The notes: a model not told the origin generated them from the letters alone. A stretch of 25,228 nt of DNA from an uncultured Actinomyces sp. (GCA_902773415.1 CACYEE010000033.1:1-25228), one strand, 5' to 3'; shown: positions 1-8,279, counted from the stretch's first letter. A program made the numbers and translations.

Positions 1-2
1 CC

Positions 3-998
3 TCGAAGAACCAGGCCCGGCCCGGTACCGGTTCGGCCCGTTCCGGCCGTGGCGGCAGCGGAGGCGGACGAAAGGGTTCGCCACATGGCGCGGCCCGGAC
101 AGGCTCGCCGAAAAGCGCGGTCGGCACCGGCAAAACCGCTTCATCGACGCGCAAGAGGACCCGGAACGCGCCCCGGAATGCACGGACGGCCGGGGGGCGG
201 GCTGCCGGAAAGGCCCGCTCGGATGCGGCGAGGAACCAGGCGCGGCGCCCGGCCGGTTCGCGAACCCGGCAGAATCGGAACAACGCGGGGCGGTCGAGAT
301 CTTCCAGACGGCTGACGGACAAAAGAACGCTGCTGGCGGTTCTCGCCGTTGCCGTTGCCGTGGCACTCGTCTTTGCCGGAGCGGCGAAGTTCGTGTTCGA
401 CCGCCTCAATGACGAAGCCGACATCCAAGTCGCCGATCCGATCGCGGAGCGTTCGCCTGTCGCATGCACGTCCGAAATGCTCGATACGAACATGAAGGCT
501 CGGGTCGGGACTGGCAGCCAGGAGGACAAGAAGACCGGCGAGAAGGACAAGTGGGCCGACGCCCCCGTCGTCTTCACTGTGAGCCTTCGCAACACCGAGA
601 CCATGCATCCGTGCTTCGTGCAGGTTGGCCGCGACAACGCGACGGTCGCAATCACGTCGGGCAACGATGCCATTGCCAGCCTCGCGAGCTGCGAAACATC
701 GACGGTCGAGCATCGTCAGCTCCTGATCAGGCCGGAGACTACCGCCACCTTCGAGATCGGCTGGAACGGACGGCGAGGCGACGGCTGCCTGCCCGATGGC
801 ACCCTGTCCCGTCCGGGAACCTACAAGGGCGTGTGGAAGACGGAGGACGGCACGACCGGCGAAGCGACCGCCGTCTTCGAGCTTCCCGACCTCGAACCCG
901 AACCCGCCGAAGAAGCAGGCGCGGAAGACGAATCCGCCGAGGGAGAATCTGCCGGAGGGGAATCCCCCGAAGGAGAATCCGCCGAGGAGACCCGGTAG
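3..998 (+). CDS. Unknown single-pass membrane protein, 5' truncated by window edge
   Basis: The frame is open from base 3 to the TAG at 996-998 with no good start codon inside, so the true start probably lies before the window. The visible part has three zones. First come about 105 residues rich in Arg, Lys, Gly, Ser, Ala and Asn, strongly basic and of low complexity. Next is a hydrophobic helix (about 330-385, 'LLAVLAVAVAVALVFAG') preceded by 'RRLTDKR', which suggests a cytoplasmic N-terminus. Then follows an outside domain of about 165 residues with four cysteines that could form two disulfides, ending in a Glu-rich tail with repeated 'GES' units. Codon third positions stay G/C rich throughout, supporting real coding upstream of the membrane helix. 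A GTG at 360 lies inside the helix and is not a credible start. I do not recognise the family. It converges with radA. Confidence 0.7.
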   Translation, partial: SKNQARPGTGSARSGRGGSGGGRKGSPHGAARTGSPKSAVGTGKTASSTRKRTRNAPRNARTAGGRAAGKARSDAARNQARRPAGSRTRQNRNNAGRSRSSRRLTDKRTLLAVLAVAVAVALVFAGAAKFVFDRLNDEADIQVADPIAERSPVACTSEMLDTNMKARVGTGSQEDKKTGEKDKWADAPVVFTVSLRNTETMHPCFVQVGRDNATVAITSGNDAIASLASCETSTVEHRQLLIRPETTATFEIGWNGRRGDGCLPDGTLSRPGTYKGVWKTEDGTTGEATAVFELPDLEPEPAEEAGAEDESAEGESAGGESPEGESAEETR

Positions 999-1190
999 AA
1001 TCCGTCCGATGCCGAGAGGCGGAGCCCAGGCGACGCCAGGCAGAGGCCGGCTTGTCCTCACGGCAGGCCGGGGCCACGTCGGCCGGAACGGCGAGCCTCG
1101 TCGTTGCGGCGGGTCTCGGGCTGCCTCGGGCGGTTCGCCGTGACGGCGCGCTTTCGGCTGGATTGGGCGGTTCGTCGTCATGGCGGGACC

Positions 1191-2570
1191 TCACGCGGCA
1201 TCAAGCGGAAGAACCGACCGTATCGCCTCGACAATATCGGAGCATTCCCTCACCTCCAATCCCTTCGGAACGGCGATCTTTTCCGAACGCGGCGGAGCGA
1301 TGGCAACCGTGAACCCGAGGCGCGCGGCCTCGTTGAGCCTCTGCTGAAGCCCGGTAATCGGCCGCAGCTCGCCGGTCAGCGAAACCTCTCCGAGGCACGC
1401 CACCCCGGGTGCCAGCGGAAGGTCCATATAGGCCGAGGCCAAGGCAAGCGCCGTCGCTCCGTCGGCAGCCGGTTCGCTTGCCCGCGCCCCTCCCACTGTC
1501 GAGACGAAGACGTCTCGCTTGTCGAGATCGAGGCCAAGACGGGACTGAAGCACGGCGACCGTCATCTGCGTCCGCGAATAGTCGACCCCCGACACGGTGC
1601 GCGCGGGCCGCCCCGAGGCCGGAACCACGAGGCCCTGGACTTCCACCGGCATCGGCCTGCGCCCCTCAAGCGTAATCGTGACGCAGGTGCCTGGAACGGC
1701 GAGATTGCGCGCGGAAAGGAACAGGCCCGACGGGTCGGCCAGCCCCTCGATGCCGGAATCGAGAAGCTCGAAGCAGCCCACCTCGTCGGTGGCTCCGTAA
1801 CGGTTCTTGACGGCCCGCACGAGCCGCAGGCGCGAATGGCGGTCGCCCTCGAACTGAAGCACGACATCGACAAGGTGCTCGAGCACCCGAGGCCCCGCAA
1901 TCGACCCCTCCTTGTTCACGTGGCCGACCACGAGCGTCGGAAGGTTCAGGCTCTTTGCCGTCGACACGAGAGCCGAGGAGACTGCTTTGACCTGCGCCAC
2001 GCCCCCAACGGATCCGTCGACCTCGGCGCTCGCGATCGTCTGTACGGAATCAACGATGAGAACCGACGGCTTCGTCTGCGTCACATGCCCGAGAATCCGC
2101 GCCAGATCGGACTCCGCCGCCAAATGGAGATGGGGGTGGAGCGCGCCGATCCGCTCCGCTCGAAGCCGAACCTGGGACGCCGATTCCTCGCCGGTCACGT
2201 AGAGCACCGGCGCCGCGCCGTCCGCCTGCGCCCTCGCGGCGGCACGAGCCGCAACATCAAGCAGAAGAGTCGACTTGCCGACGCCAGGCTCGCCCGCAAG
2301 AAGAATCACGGCACCCGGCACGAGACCGCCGCCCAGAACGCGGTCGAGCTCGTCCACGCCCGTTGCCTGCTTCTTCGAGGCCACCGTCGTGACTTCCGTA
2401 ATCGGCTGTGCCGGACAGGCGGGGGCAAGCGCCGCAGCCGCCTGGGGCGCGGGAGCGTCCGCCACTTCGAGCGTGCCCCAGCCGCCGCAGCCGCCGCATC
2501 GGCCGACCCACTTCGTGGCCGACCAGCCGCAGTCGGTACAAAGGTATGTCGTTGGAGGTGTCTTTGCCAT
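1191..2570 (-). CDS. radA: DNA repair protein RadA (Sms)
   Basis: RadA is a RecA-like ATPase/helicase that drives branch migration of recombination intermediates. At 459 aa it has normal length. The domains are in the usual order: a C4 zinc finger (Cys11, 14, 25, 28), a Walker A 'GEPGVGKST' (93-101), a Walker B 'VLIVD' (170-174), the RadA signature 'KNRYG' (255-259; the usual form is KNRFG, so Phe is replaced by Tyr), and a Lon-protease-like C-terminal domain. No good Shine-Dalgarno precedes the ATG. Instead TAGACT (2577-2582 on the reverse strand) sits 6 nt before it, which fits a leaderless mRNA. The gene lies 109 nt downstream of the coiled-coil gene on the same strand. Confidence 0.97.
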   Translation of the reverse strand: MAKTPPTTYLCTDCGWSATKWVGRCGGCGGWGTLEVADAPAPQAAAALAPACPAQPITEVTTVASKKQATGVDELDRVLGGGLVPGAVILLAGEPGVGKSTLLLDVAARAAARAQADGAAPVLYVTGEESASQVRLRAERIGALHPHLHLAAESDLARILGHVTQTKPSVLIVDSVQTIASAEVDGSVGGVAQVKAVSSALVSTAKSLNLPTLVVGHVNKEGSIAGPRVLEHLVDVVLQFEGDRHSRLRLVRAVKNRYGATDEVGCFELLDSGIEGLADPSGLFLSARNLAVPGTCVTITLEGRRPMPVEVQGLVVPASGRPARTVSGVDYSRTQMTVAVLQSRLGLDLDKRDVFVSTVGGARASEPAADGATALALASAYMDLPLAPGVACLGEVSLTGELRPITGLQQRLNEAARLGFTVAIAPPRSEKIAVPKGLEVRECSDIVEAIRSVLPLDAA

Positions 2571-2576
2571 GCGTCC

Positions 2577-2582
2577 AGTCTA
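2577..2582 (-). promoter_or_regulatory. Candidate -10 box of radA (leaderless)
   Basis: Reverse-strand TAGACT ends 6 nt before the radA ATG, so transcription would begin at or next to the start codon. No Shine-Dalgarno is seen and the -35 region is weak. Confidence 0.45.
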
Positions 2583-2679
2583 GGAAGGGCTCCAAAACAA
2601 AACCGGGGAGAATTGCGCGCCCGAGGGCCGCGCAGGAATCTGGCCGGCGGGTTTCGCTTCCCGCATGCCGCGCCGTTCC

Positions 2680-4377
2680 TCAGCGGCGGCCGAAAAGGCG
2701 ACCGAAAACGGAGCGACGTTCGGGTTCCGGCGACGGCTCGGGCGACGGCGAAGGCATCGGCTCCGGCGAGCTTGACGACGACGGGTGCGGTTCGGAACCG
2801 GGCCGGGCTTGCGCTCCGGGCAGGGGCTTTGCTCCGGGGTCGTCCGCTTTCCCCTGCGAAGCATCGCCTCCTGCCTTCGTCGTGGCGGCAGCGTCCGCGC
2901 CCGTCTCGGCGACCGGTGCCTGAGCCTCGGCCGCCGTCCGCATGGCGGATTCGGCGGGTTCGCCATCCTCCGAAGCGCTGGCCTTCGCAAAGCGCGCCAT
3001 CCCGGAGCCTGCGGCAGGCTCCGCTGCCTTGCCCGCCGCCCCGGACCGTGCCGCCCCGGCCTCGCCAGCAATGCGCTCGGGGTCGTCCAAACGCTGCGGT
3101 TCGGCTCCTGGCTGCGGCTCCGCCCTGGCATCCTCGAGGGCGCAATGGTCGGCTTCGCCGTTGTCGCCGGGCTCCTTCCCGGCGGTTTCCTCGCGCCCGT
3201 CCGCAGCCGTGGAACCCTCCCGGCCCCGCGGGCTGGCCGGGCCTTGCGAACCGGCGTCCGCGGTCTGCGAAGCCGCTTCGGGCGCAGCGTCCTGCGCCGT
3301 TTCGGCTTCGGTGGCCCGCGTCTGCTTCGCGTCGCCCCTCCCCTCCTCGATTCGGACCTCCGCGCCGCCGTCGCGCGCCTCGGCGGAGACCTCCTTGCCG
3401 ACACGCGCCGGCGAGGCGTCGAACCTGCCGGAACCTGCGGAGCGCTTTTCGCCTGCGGCCTCCTCGAGCTCCGCAATCCGCGCACGCGCGGCCCCGAGCT
3501 CCGCCCGAAGCTGCCTTTCCGTCTTTGCCGCCGCCTTCAGTTCCGCTTTGCGTGCGAAGTTCGACTCCTGGGTTCGCTTCTCGATTGTCTTGCGCGCGCT
3601 CTCTTCGTACTCGCCGCGAATCTCCTCGATCCGTTCGGCGAACTCGGCGCGCTGGGCCTGCCCTGCCTCGCGGAGGGAGCGGATTTCCTCGCCAAGCCGG
3701 TCGAGCTCGGCTTCGAGTTCGCGAACGCGCCGCTCGGCCTCTTCGGCGCGGCCGGTCGCCTGGCGTTCCTTTTCGGACACGACCGAGCGCGCATCGTCGA
3801 CCGGGGAAGGCCGTACGTATCCGCCAAGCGGTCGCACCGAAGGCAAGGGCATGCGGTCCATCGAATCGGTTCGCACGCCAAGCACGATCCAACGCTGATC
3901 GGTTGCGCCGGGCCGGCCGCGCAGCCACGCGAAGGCCTGAGGCGGCAGGTCCGCGAAATCGAGGCCCGTTTCCGAATCGAGAACGTCGGCGCCGACGGCT
4001 GCGATATCGGCAATGTTGAGACCGCAAGACTGCAAGGTTGTCATGACCGTGTCGAAGTCGAGGGCGGCGGGGTTGCCTTCCTGGTTGGCGAGCGCGGCAA
4101 GGCGCAGCGAGCCGTGGGCCGAATTCGGCACGCTGACGATGAAGGGCCGGCCCTCGTGCAGGAAGGCCGCGAGAGTGGTGAGTTCCTCGGAAGAGAGCTG
4201 GTGGAGGGTATCGACGAGCACGATTCCCGAGGCCTGGGTCGGCTTGGCGGCCATTTTCGCCCCTGCGCGGCCGAGGGCGTCGGCAACGGCGGGGTCGGCC
4301 GAGACGACGAGCCATTTCGCTTTCGGATAGCCCTTGGCAATGCCGAGGATCTCGTTGAGCGCAATCTGGGAAGCCAT
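2680..4377 (-). CDS. Coiled-coil protein with degenerate methyltransferase-like N-terminus
   Basis: 565 aa. The ATG at 4377 is chosen because AAAGGAG lies 5 nt upstream; the same frame is open further upstream but without support. Residues about 20-130 resemble the second half of a class I SAM methyltransferase of the kind found with polysaccharide genes: 'VSVPNSAHGSLRLAAL' (81-96) closely matches the 'SVPNxAHGSxRLxLL' stretch of those enzymes. The usual Gly-rich SAM-binding loop is missing and the segment after this motif is shortened, so catalysis is doubtful. Residues about 200-312 form a charged heptad-rich coiled coil. The rest is a low-complexity Ala/Glu/Pro/Ser linker ending in a basic, amphipathic 'RRSVFGRLFGRR', possibly a membrane or partner anchor. 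The coiled coil is clear; the methyltransferase kinship is an inference from one motif. Cellular role unknown. Confidence 0.75.
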   Translation of the reverse strand: MASQIALNEILGIAKGYPKAKWLVVSADPAVADALGRAGAKMAAKPTQASGIVLVDTLHQLSSEELTTLAAFLHEGRPFIVSVPNSAHGSLRLAALANQEGNPAALDFDTVMTTLQSCGLNIADIAAVGADVLDSETGLDFADLPPQAFAWLRGRPGATDQRWIVLGVRTDSMDRMPLPSVRPLGGYVRPSPVDDARSVVSEKERQATGRAEEAERRVRELEAELDRLGEEIRSLREAGQAQRAEFAERIEEIRGEYEESARKTIEKRTQESNFARKAELKAAAKTERQLRAELGAARARIAELEEAAGEKRSAGSGRFDASPARVGKEVSAEARDGGAEVRIEEGRGDAKQTRATEAETAQDAAPEAASQTADAGSQGPASPRGREGSTAADGREETAGKEPGDNGEADHCALEDARAEPQPGAEPQRLDDPERIAGEAGAARSGAAGKAAEPAAGSGMARFAKASASEDGEPAESAMRTAAEAQAPVAETGADAAATTKAGGDASQGKADDPGAKPLPGAQARPGSEPHPSSSSSPEPMPSPSPEPSPEPERRSVFGRLFGRR

Positions 4378-4796
4378 GTCCACTCCTTTGGTCGGTACCG
4401 TGTCAAGGATACTTCGCTTCGGGCGCGTTGTGCGGCGTGCGGGGCGACGGGGCGTGGCGCAGGTCGGAGCGGGGTGTGCGGGTGTGCGGGTCGGGGTGCG
4501 GTTTGGGACGGCGCGCTCCGACCCGTGCCCTGGGGCGGGGGAGAAGACAGGGCGAGGAAAGCGGGGTTCGGGCGGGCGCGGCGCGAGGCGGGACGATGCG
4601 GAAGCGAGTGCGGCAGGTGCCGTGGCCCAAGGCGGAAGGCGAGTCGGAGTTCTGGCTGGTCTTCCTGACACGCGGGCTTGCGGATTCGTCCCGAGCGGGG
4701 CCGGCGTTGGCATGGCACGGCCTCCATGCTCCTCGTGCAGGCGGGGGAGGCGCGGTAGAGTTGTCCGGTACACACTCGCGCGAGGCAGGAGCAGAC
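4378..4796. other. Divergent intergenic region (419 bp)
   Basis: The region lies between the starts of the coiled-coil gene (reverse) and the TM2 gene (forward). It holds their ribosome binding sites and weak promoter candidates, among them TAGAGT at 4756-4761 on the forward strand. Frames open across it are not supported by start sites or recognisable protein sequence. No RNA gene or repeat was seen. Confidence 0.5.
4401..4411 (-). promoter_or_regulatory. Candidate promoter elements for the coiled-coil gene
   Basis: On the reverse strand TATCCT (4406-4411) is a reasonable -10 box about 28 nt upstream of the ATG at 4377. It overlaps a TTGACA (4401-4406) that is too close to the start to act as a -35 for it. 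The -35 partner of TATCCT is poor. Confidence 0.3.
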
Positions 4797-5396
4797 ATGA
4801 GCAACAGTCAGGGGTGGACCCCGGAGGGCGGCGAAAATGCCCAGTCCGCCGCCGAATGGGCGAACCAGGTGGGTTTCCACGAAACGCAGGCGAAGAAGCG
4901 GTCCGACGATTCCGTTCCGCCGGCAGGACAGGCCTCTGCGGGGGCGGCCGGCCAGGCCTATCTCGCGAGCCAGGGCCAGGGGTACCCCGCAGGGGCGGGC
5001 CAGCATCCCCGGCAGGCGCGGCATCCGGGCACGCCCTATGCGAACCCGCAGCAGGGCGCGTGGAACCAGCCGTATCCCGCCCAGTCGCACTTCCCGGGCG
5101 CGATTCCGGGCGGAGTTCCGGTTCCCTATGCAGGCGGCGGCCCGATGATTGCGCCGCAGAAGTCGAAAGTGGCGGCGGGCGTCCTGGCGCTGCTGCTTGG
5201 CTCGATCGGCGTCCACAAGTTCTATTTGGGGTATTTCGCCCAGGGCGTCATCATGCTGCTGTCGGTGCTGTTCACGTTCGGCATCGCGTCGATCGTGACC
5301 GGGCCGATTGCGCTTGCCGAAGGGATCATCTACCTCACCAAGTCCGACGAGGAGTTCTACCGGGTCTACGAGCTGGGCCGACGCGGCTGGTTCTAG
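4797..5396 (+). CDS. TM2 domain-containing membrane protein
   Basis: 199 aa. The ATG at 4797 is preceded by AGGAG at 4787-4791. Residues 1 to about 120 are a Pro/Gly/Gln/Tyr/Ala-rich, probably disordered cytoplasmic segment. The C-terminal 75 residues are a TM2 domain: a short first helix carrying 'LLLGSIGVHKFYLGY' and a second helix 'GVIMLLSVLFTFGIASIV', joined by the conserved Gly-x-His-x-Phe-Tyr-Leu-Gly turn. It ends with 'YELGRRGWF'. TM2 proteins are widespread small membrane proteins without a settled bacterial function. The gene stands alone and converges with ktrA across a GC-rich hairpin. Confidence 0.9.
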   Translation: MSNSQGWTPEGGENAQSAAEWANQVGFHETQAKKRSDDSVPPAGQASAGAAGQAYLASQGQGYPAGAGQHPRQARHPGTPYANPQQGAWNQPYPAQSHFPGAIPGGVPVPYAGGGPMIAPQKSKVAAGVLALLLGSIGVHKFYLGYFAQGVIMLLSVLFTFGIASIVTGPIALAEGIIYLTKSDEEFYRVYELGRRGWF

Positions 5397-5408
5397 CGGC
5401 TGGCCCGG

Positions 5409-5430
5409 AGGCCGGGGCGGGGCCCGGCCT
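5409..5430. terminator. GC-rich hairpin between convergent TM2 and ktrA genes
   Basis: A perfect 8-bp inverted repeat (5409-5416 with 5423-5430, 6-nt loop) fills the 32-nt gap and overlaps the ktrA stop codon. There is no T tract. It could end transcription in both directions. Confidence 0.5.
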
Positions 5431-6094
5431 ACTTCCGGTTCGCGAAATCTTCGAGCAGGCGCGAATCTCCGGAGACGATGATGAGGTCCTCGGGGCCGAT
5501 GCGTGTTTCGGGCTTGGTGTATTCGAAGGGCTGGCCGGGGGCCTTGACGCCGATGATCTTGACGCCGTAACGTTCGTGGACGCGTGTCTCGTCGATGGCG
5601 AAACCCTGGATTTCCTTCGGGGGCCGCATCTTGACGATGGAGAAGCCGTCCTCCATTTCGATGTAGTCGAGCATGCGGCCCGAAACCATGTGCGCCACGC
5701 GCGCGCCGGCATCGTATTCGGGGTAGACGACGTGGTTTGCTCCGATTCGGCGGAGGATCCGGCCGTGGGAGCGCGAGACGGCCTTGGCCCAGATCTGCTT
5801 GATGCCGAGGTCGACGAGGTTGGCGGTGACGAGCACGGAGGATTCGAGCGAGGTGCCGACGCCGACGACGGCCAGGGAGAAGTCGCTGGCTCCGGCCTGG
5901 CGCAGCGCGTCGATGTTGGTGGCGTCGGCTTCGATGAGGCGGAAACGGTGGGACCATTTGCGGGCGAGGGTTTCGTCGCGTTCGATGGCGAGCACGTCGC
6001 GGCCGAGGTCGTCGAGGGTGGTGGCGATTGCCGTGCCGAATCGGCCGAGGCCGATGACGAGCACGGCGTCGTCGGGCGTCTGGTTTTTGGCCAT
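5429..6094 (-). CDS. ktrA: Potassium uptake regulatory subunit KtrA/TrkA (RCK protein)
   Basis: 221 aa, usual for KtrA. It is the cytoplasmic gating ring of the Ktr/Trk potassium transporter and binds nucleotides. The N-terminal RCK/TrkA-N Rossmann fold shows 'VIGLGRFGTAIA' with Gly15-x-Gly17-x-x-Gly20 and an acidic residue at the end of the second strand ('VLAIERDE'). The C-terminal RCK-C (TrkA-C) domain occupies about 140-221 ('GFAIDETRVHERYGVKIIG'). AAAGGAG stands 6 nt before the ATG. It lies 19 nt downstream of ktrB and is surely cotranscribed with it. The single RCK pair, rather than a double TrkA, supports a Ktr-type system. Confidence 0.94.
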   Translation of the reverse strand: MAKNQTPDDAVLVIGLGRFGTAIATTLDDLGRDVLAIERDETLARKWSHRFRLIEADATNIDALRQAGASDFSLAVVGVGTSLESSVLVTANLVDLGIKQIWAKAVSRSHGRILRRIGANHVVYPEYDAGARVAHMVSGRMLDYIEMEDGFSIVKMRPPKEIQGFAIDETRVHERYGVKIIGVKAPGQPFEYTKPETRIGPEDLIIVSGDSRLLEDFANRK

Positions 6095-6113
6095 GTGGTT
6101 CTCCTTTGGGGTG

Positions 6114-7526
6114 TTAGCCGATCATGGGCCGTTCTTCGGGAAGGCGGATGACGCGGCGGCGAGATCGGAGGGCGAGGGCGGCGGCGAGGGTCATGGTTCC
6201 GGTGCGGCCGGCGAACATGAGGACGATGAGCACCCATTTTGCGGCGGAAGGCAGCGTGCCGGTGATTCCTGTGGACAGGCCGCAGGTTGCGAAGGCGGAG
6301 ACGACTTCGAAGAGGACCTGGGAGAGGTCGAAGTCGGTGATCTGGAGGAGGGCGACGGTGCCGATGCCGATCATGAGGGCTCCGAGGATGGCGGCGGCGA
6401 TGGCGAGGCGGAGCACTTCGGGCGGCAGGCGTTTGCCGAAGGCTTCGACGTCGCGGTCGCCGCGGGCTTCGGCGACGATGGCGAGGACGAGCACGGCGAG
6501 GGTCGTGACCTTGATGCCGCCGGCGGCGGAGGCGGAGCCTCCTCCGATGAACATGAGGGCGTCCATGACGAACCATGTCGTCTGGTTCATGAGCCCGATG
6601 TCGAGGGTGGCGAGGCCGGACGATCGGGTGTCTGCGGCGTGGAGGAGGGTGGCGGAGATCCGGTCGGAGAGGCCGAGGGGGCCGAGGGTGGAGGGGTTGT
6701 GCCATTCGAGGAGTCCGATGAGGAGCGCGGAGAGGGCGAAGACCGCGAAGTAGGTGACGAGGGTGAGTTTCGTTGTGAGGTTCCATCGTTCGGGGCGTCT
6801 GATGGAGCGTGCCATGTCGAGGATGACGGGGAATCCGATGGCTCCGAGGAAGGTGCCGAGGATGACGGGCGTGGCGAGGGACCAGTCGCCGACGTAGGGG
6901 GCGAGGCCTTCGGGCATGATGATGAAGCCGCCGTTGTTGAAGATGGAGACCGACATGAAGACGGCGTGCCAGAGCGCGCCGAGGAGGGAGTCTCCCGTCT
7001 TGTGGAAGAAGGGGATGAGGGCGAGGAAAAGGAGCGCCTGGCCGGTTGCGGAGACCAGGGCGACGGCGCGAATGAGGGAGCCGACTTCTCCGAGGCGGGA
7101 CTGGTTTTCGGAGGCGGCGAGGAAGCGCTGGGTAAGGCCCATGTGCCGCGAAACGGCCATGCCGAGGATGGAGGCGAGGGTCATGACGCCGAGGCCGCCG
7201 ATGACCATGCCGACCATGATGATGGCCTGGCCGAAGGCGGACCAGTAGGTGGCGGTGTCGACGGTGACGAGGCCGGTAACGCAGACGGCGGAGGTGGCGG
7301 TGAAGAAGGCGTCGACGAGGGGCGCGCGCAGTCCGCGGACCGTGGCGGCGGGCAGTTCGAGGAGGAGGGTGAACAGGAGGATGATGAGGGTGAAGACGAC
7401 GAGGGCGAGGCGCGAAGGGGATTCCTTGGCGAGCTTGTTGATCCAGTCGCTGACTCGTTCGACGGCGGTGCGGAAGGCGGGGAAGCGCGGGGGCTTCGGC
7501 TGCTCGAACTCGTCCTGCTCGGACAT
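6114..7526 (-). CDS. ktrB: Potassium uptake membrane subunit KtrB/TrkH
   Basis: 470 aa. This is the ion-conducting subunit of a Ktr-type K+ uptake system in the cytoplasmic membrane. All four pore-loop filter segments are visible: 'VCVTGL' (81-86), 'SIFNNGG' (194-200), 'TRSSGL' (300-305) and 'ATCGLSTG' (413-420), each with the filter glycine. The flexible gate loop 'GGGSASAAGGIKVTT' (328-342) and the conserved Arg of 'GRTGTMT' (440-446) are also present, so the protein looks functional. The first 40 residues are cytoplasmic and charged. The ATG is preceded by AAGGAGG with a 6-nt gap. First gene of the ktrB-ktrA operon. Confidence 0.95.
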   Translation of the reverse strand: MSEQDEFEQPKPPRFPAFRTAVERVSDWINKLAKESPSRLALVVFTLIILLFTLLLELPAATVRGLRAPLVDAFFTATSAVCVTGLVTVDTATYWSAFGQAIIMVGMVIGGLGVMTLASILGMAVSRHMGLTQRFLAASENQSRLGEVGSLIRAVALVSATGQALLFLALIPFFHKTGDSLLGALWHAVFMSVSIFNNGGFIIMPEGLAPYVGDWSLATPVILGTFLGAIGFPVILDMARSIRRPERWNLTTKLTLVTYFAVFALSALLIGLLEWHNPSTLGPLGLSDRISATLLHAADTRSSGLATLDIGLMNQTTWFVMDALMFIGGGSASAAGGIKVTTLAVLVLAIVAEARGDRDVEAFGKRLPPEVLRLAIAAAILGALMIGIGTVALLQITDFDLSQVLFEVVSAFATCGLSTGITGTLPSAAKWVLIVLMFAGRTGTMTLAAALALRSRRRVIRLPEERPMIG

Positions 7527-8039
7527 CCGTCGCCTCCTTGTTTCTTGGCTGTCTGGACAGGCTCAATGCCAACCCTAGCGCGGCGCGGCGGCTTGTGCGG
7601 CGCTTGGGAAGGGCGCGTTGCCCGACATCTCCTGTAGCTGCCGGTTCTTGTGGGCATTGCGCGATTGCCGGCAAGCGAGGGGCGGATGTCACGTCGTGCG
7701 TTCCCCGGAGAGCGGCGGAATCGGAAGGCGTGGCGTTGTCGGAGGATTGCGCGCCCGGGTTCCATACGCTGGCGGAGGGGCGGTGGTTGTGCGCATGGCG
7801 CGCATGAGGGGCTGCACGATGGTTCATGACGGCGATGTTCCGGCGATTCTCGTCGGAGGTTCCTTCCGGGTTCCGAAGTCGGCTCTCGGCGGGCTTCTTT
7901 CTTTCGAGGCTCCGGCGAAGAGGCGGGAGAAGCCTAGGCGCAAGCCCATTCCGGGAGCGACGCGGGTGCGCGCGTGCCTGCGTCGTGTCCGGCCTGCGTC
8001 GCATCGGCGCGGGGCGGGAGTTCCCGGAAACGTGACCTA

Positions 8040-8068
8040 GCCAGCAAAAGCGTTTCTTTTGGTCTGGC
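8040..8068. repeat. Inverted repeat upstream of bS22
   Basis: GCCAG+CAAAAG (8040-8050) pairs with CTTTTG (8056-8061) and, after a 2-nt bulge, CTGGC (8064-8068); the loop is 5 nt. That makes 11 pairs. It overlaps the expected -35 region of the bS22 promoter, so an operator is possible. Confidence 0.5.
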
Positions 8069-8084
8069 AATTGCCGTCGGGATG

Positions 8085-8090
8085 TAGCAT
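8085..8090 (+). promoter_or_regulatory. Candidate -10 box of bS22 (TAGCAT)
   Basis: TAGCAT with TG directly before it lies 37 nt upstream of the bS22 ATG and would give a leader of about 30 nt containing the ribosome site. The -35 box is poor and falls in the inverted repeat. Confidence 0.4.
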
Positions 8091-8127
8091 GAGGGCGTTA
8101 AGGACTTGCCTACATGGAGGTTTCCTG

Positions 8128-8226
8128 ATGGGATCCGTAATCAAGAAGCGCCGCAAGCGCATGTCGAAGAAGAAGCACCGCAAGCTTCTTCGCAAGACTC
8201 GCCATCAGCGTCGCAACAAGAAGTGA
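8128..8226 (+). CDS. Small ribosomal protein bS22 (AURKAIP1/COX24 domain)
   Basis: A 32-residue, extremely basic protein starting 'MGSVIKKRRKRMSKKKHRK' and ending 'RHQRRNKK'. This matches the actinobacterial protein seen in mycobacterial ribosome structures and named bS22, near the decoding region of the 30S subunit. The ATG follows GGAGG (8116-8120) with a 7-nt gap. It is too short for most gene finders. A hairpin terminator follows 11 nt after the stop, so it is probably a separate, highly expressed transcript. The family assignment rests on near-identity to the known mycobacterial sequence as remembered. Confidence 0.95.
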   Translation: MGSVIKKRRKRMSKKKHRKLLRKTRHQRRNKK

Positions 8227-8236
8227 CGTATGAATA

Positions 8237-8260
8237 GGGCCCGGATGCCGGGTCCTTTTT
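8237..8260 (+). terminator. Rho-independent terminator after bS22
   Basis: An 8-bp stem (8237-8244 with 8248-8255, one G-T pair, 3-nt loop) is followed by five T residues (8256-8260). It ends only 19 nt before the next start codon. Confidence 0.8.
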
Positions 8261-8279
8261 CATGCGACTGGGAGGAACG

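Larger units (their letters stand above)
7527..8127. other. Intergenic region (601 bp) between ktrB and bS22
   Basis: Open frames here have no ribosome site, start context or recognisable protein. It holds the upstream region of ktrB (with a small palindrome CTGTC-TG-GACAG at 7549-7560), a stretch of about 450 bp in which I see nothing, and an inverted repeat plus -10 box just before bS22. No convincing tRNA or small RNA was found. Confidence 0.5.

Noticed and set aside
360..998. Gene starting at the GTG at 360
   Set aside because: This start lies inside the membrane helix; the frame is open and codon-biased far upstream, to the window edge.
1104..4019. Long forward-strand frame of 971 codons
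   Set aside because: It is antisense to radA and the coiled-coil gene, is rich in Arg and Pro as expected for a shadow frame, and has no recognisable domain.
4707..4761. Complete promoter for the TM2 gene (TTGGCA and TAGAGT)
   Set aside because: The two boxes are 43 bp apart, too far to work together; only the TAGAGT remains as a weak candidate.
7695..7775. tRNA-Leu-like stretch (GGCGGAATCGG followed by a GGGTTCC segment)
   Set aside because: The D-arm looks similar but no pairing acceptor stem, anticodon stem or proper T-loop can be formed.
7618..8040. Possible small forward-strand gene upstream of bS22
   Set aside because: No ribosome site, no recognisable protein, and a composition (Arg, Gly, Cys mix) typical of non-coding GC-rich DNA.
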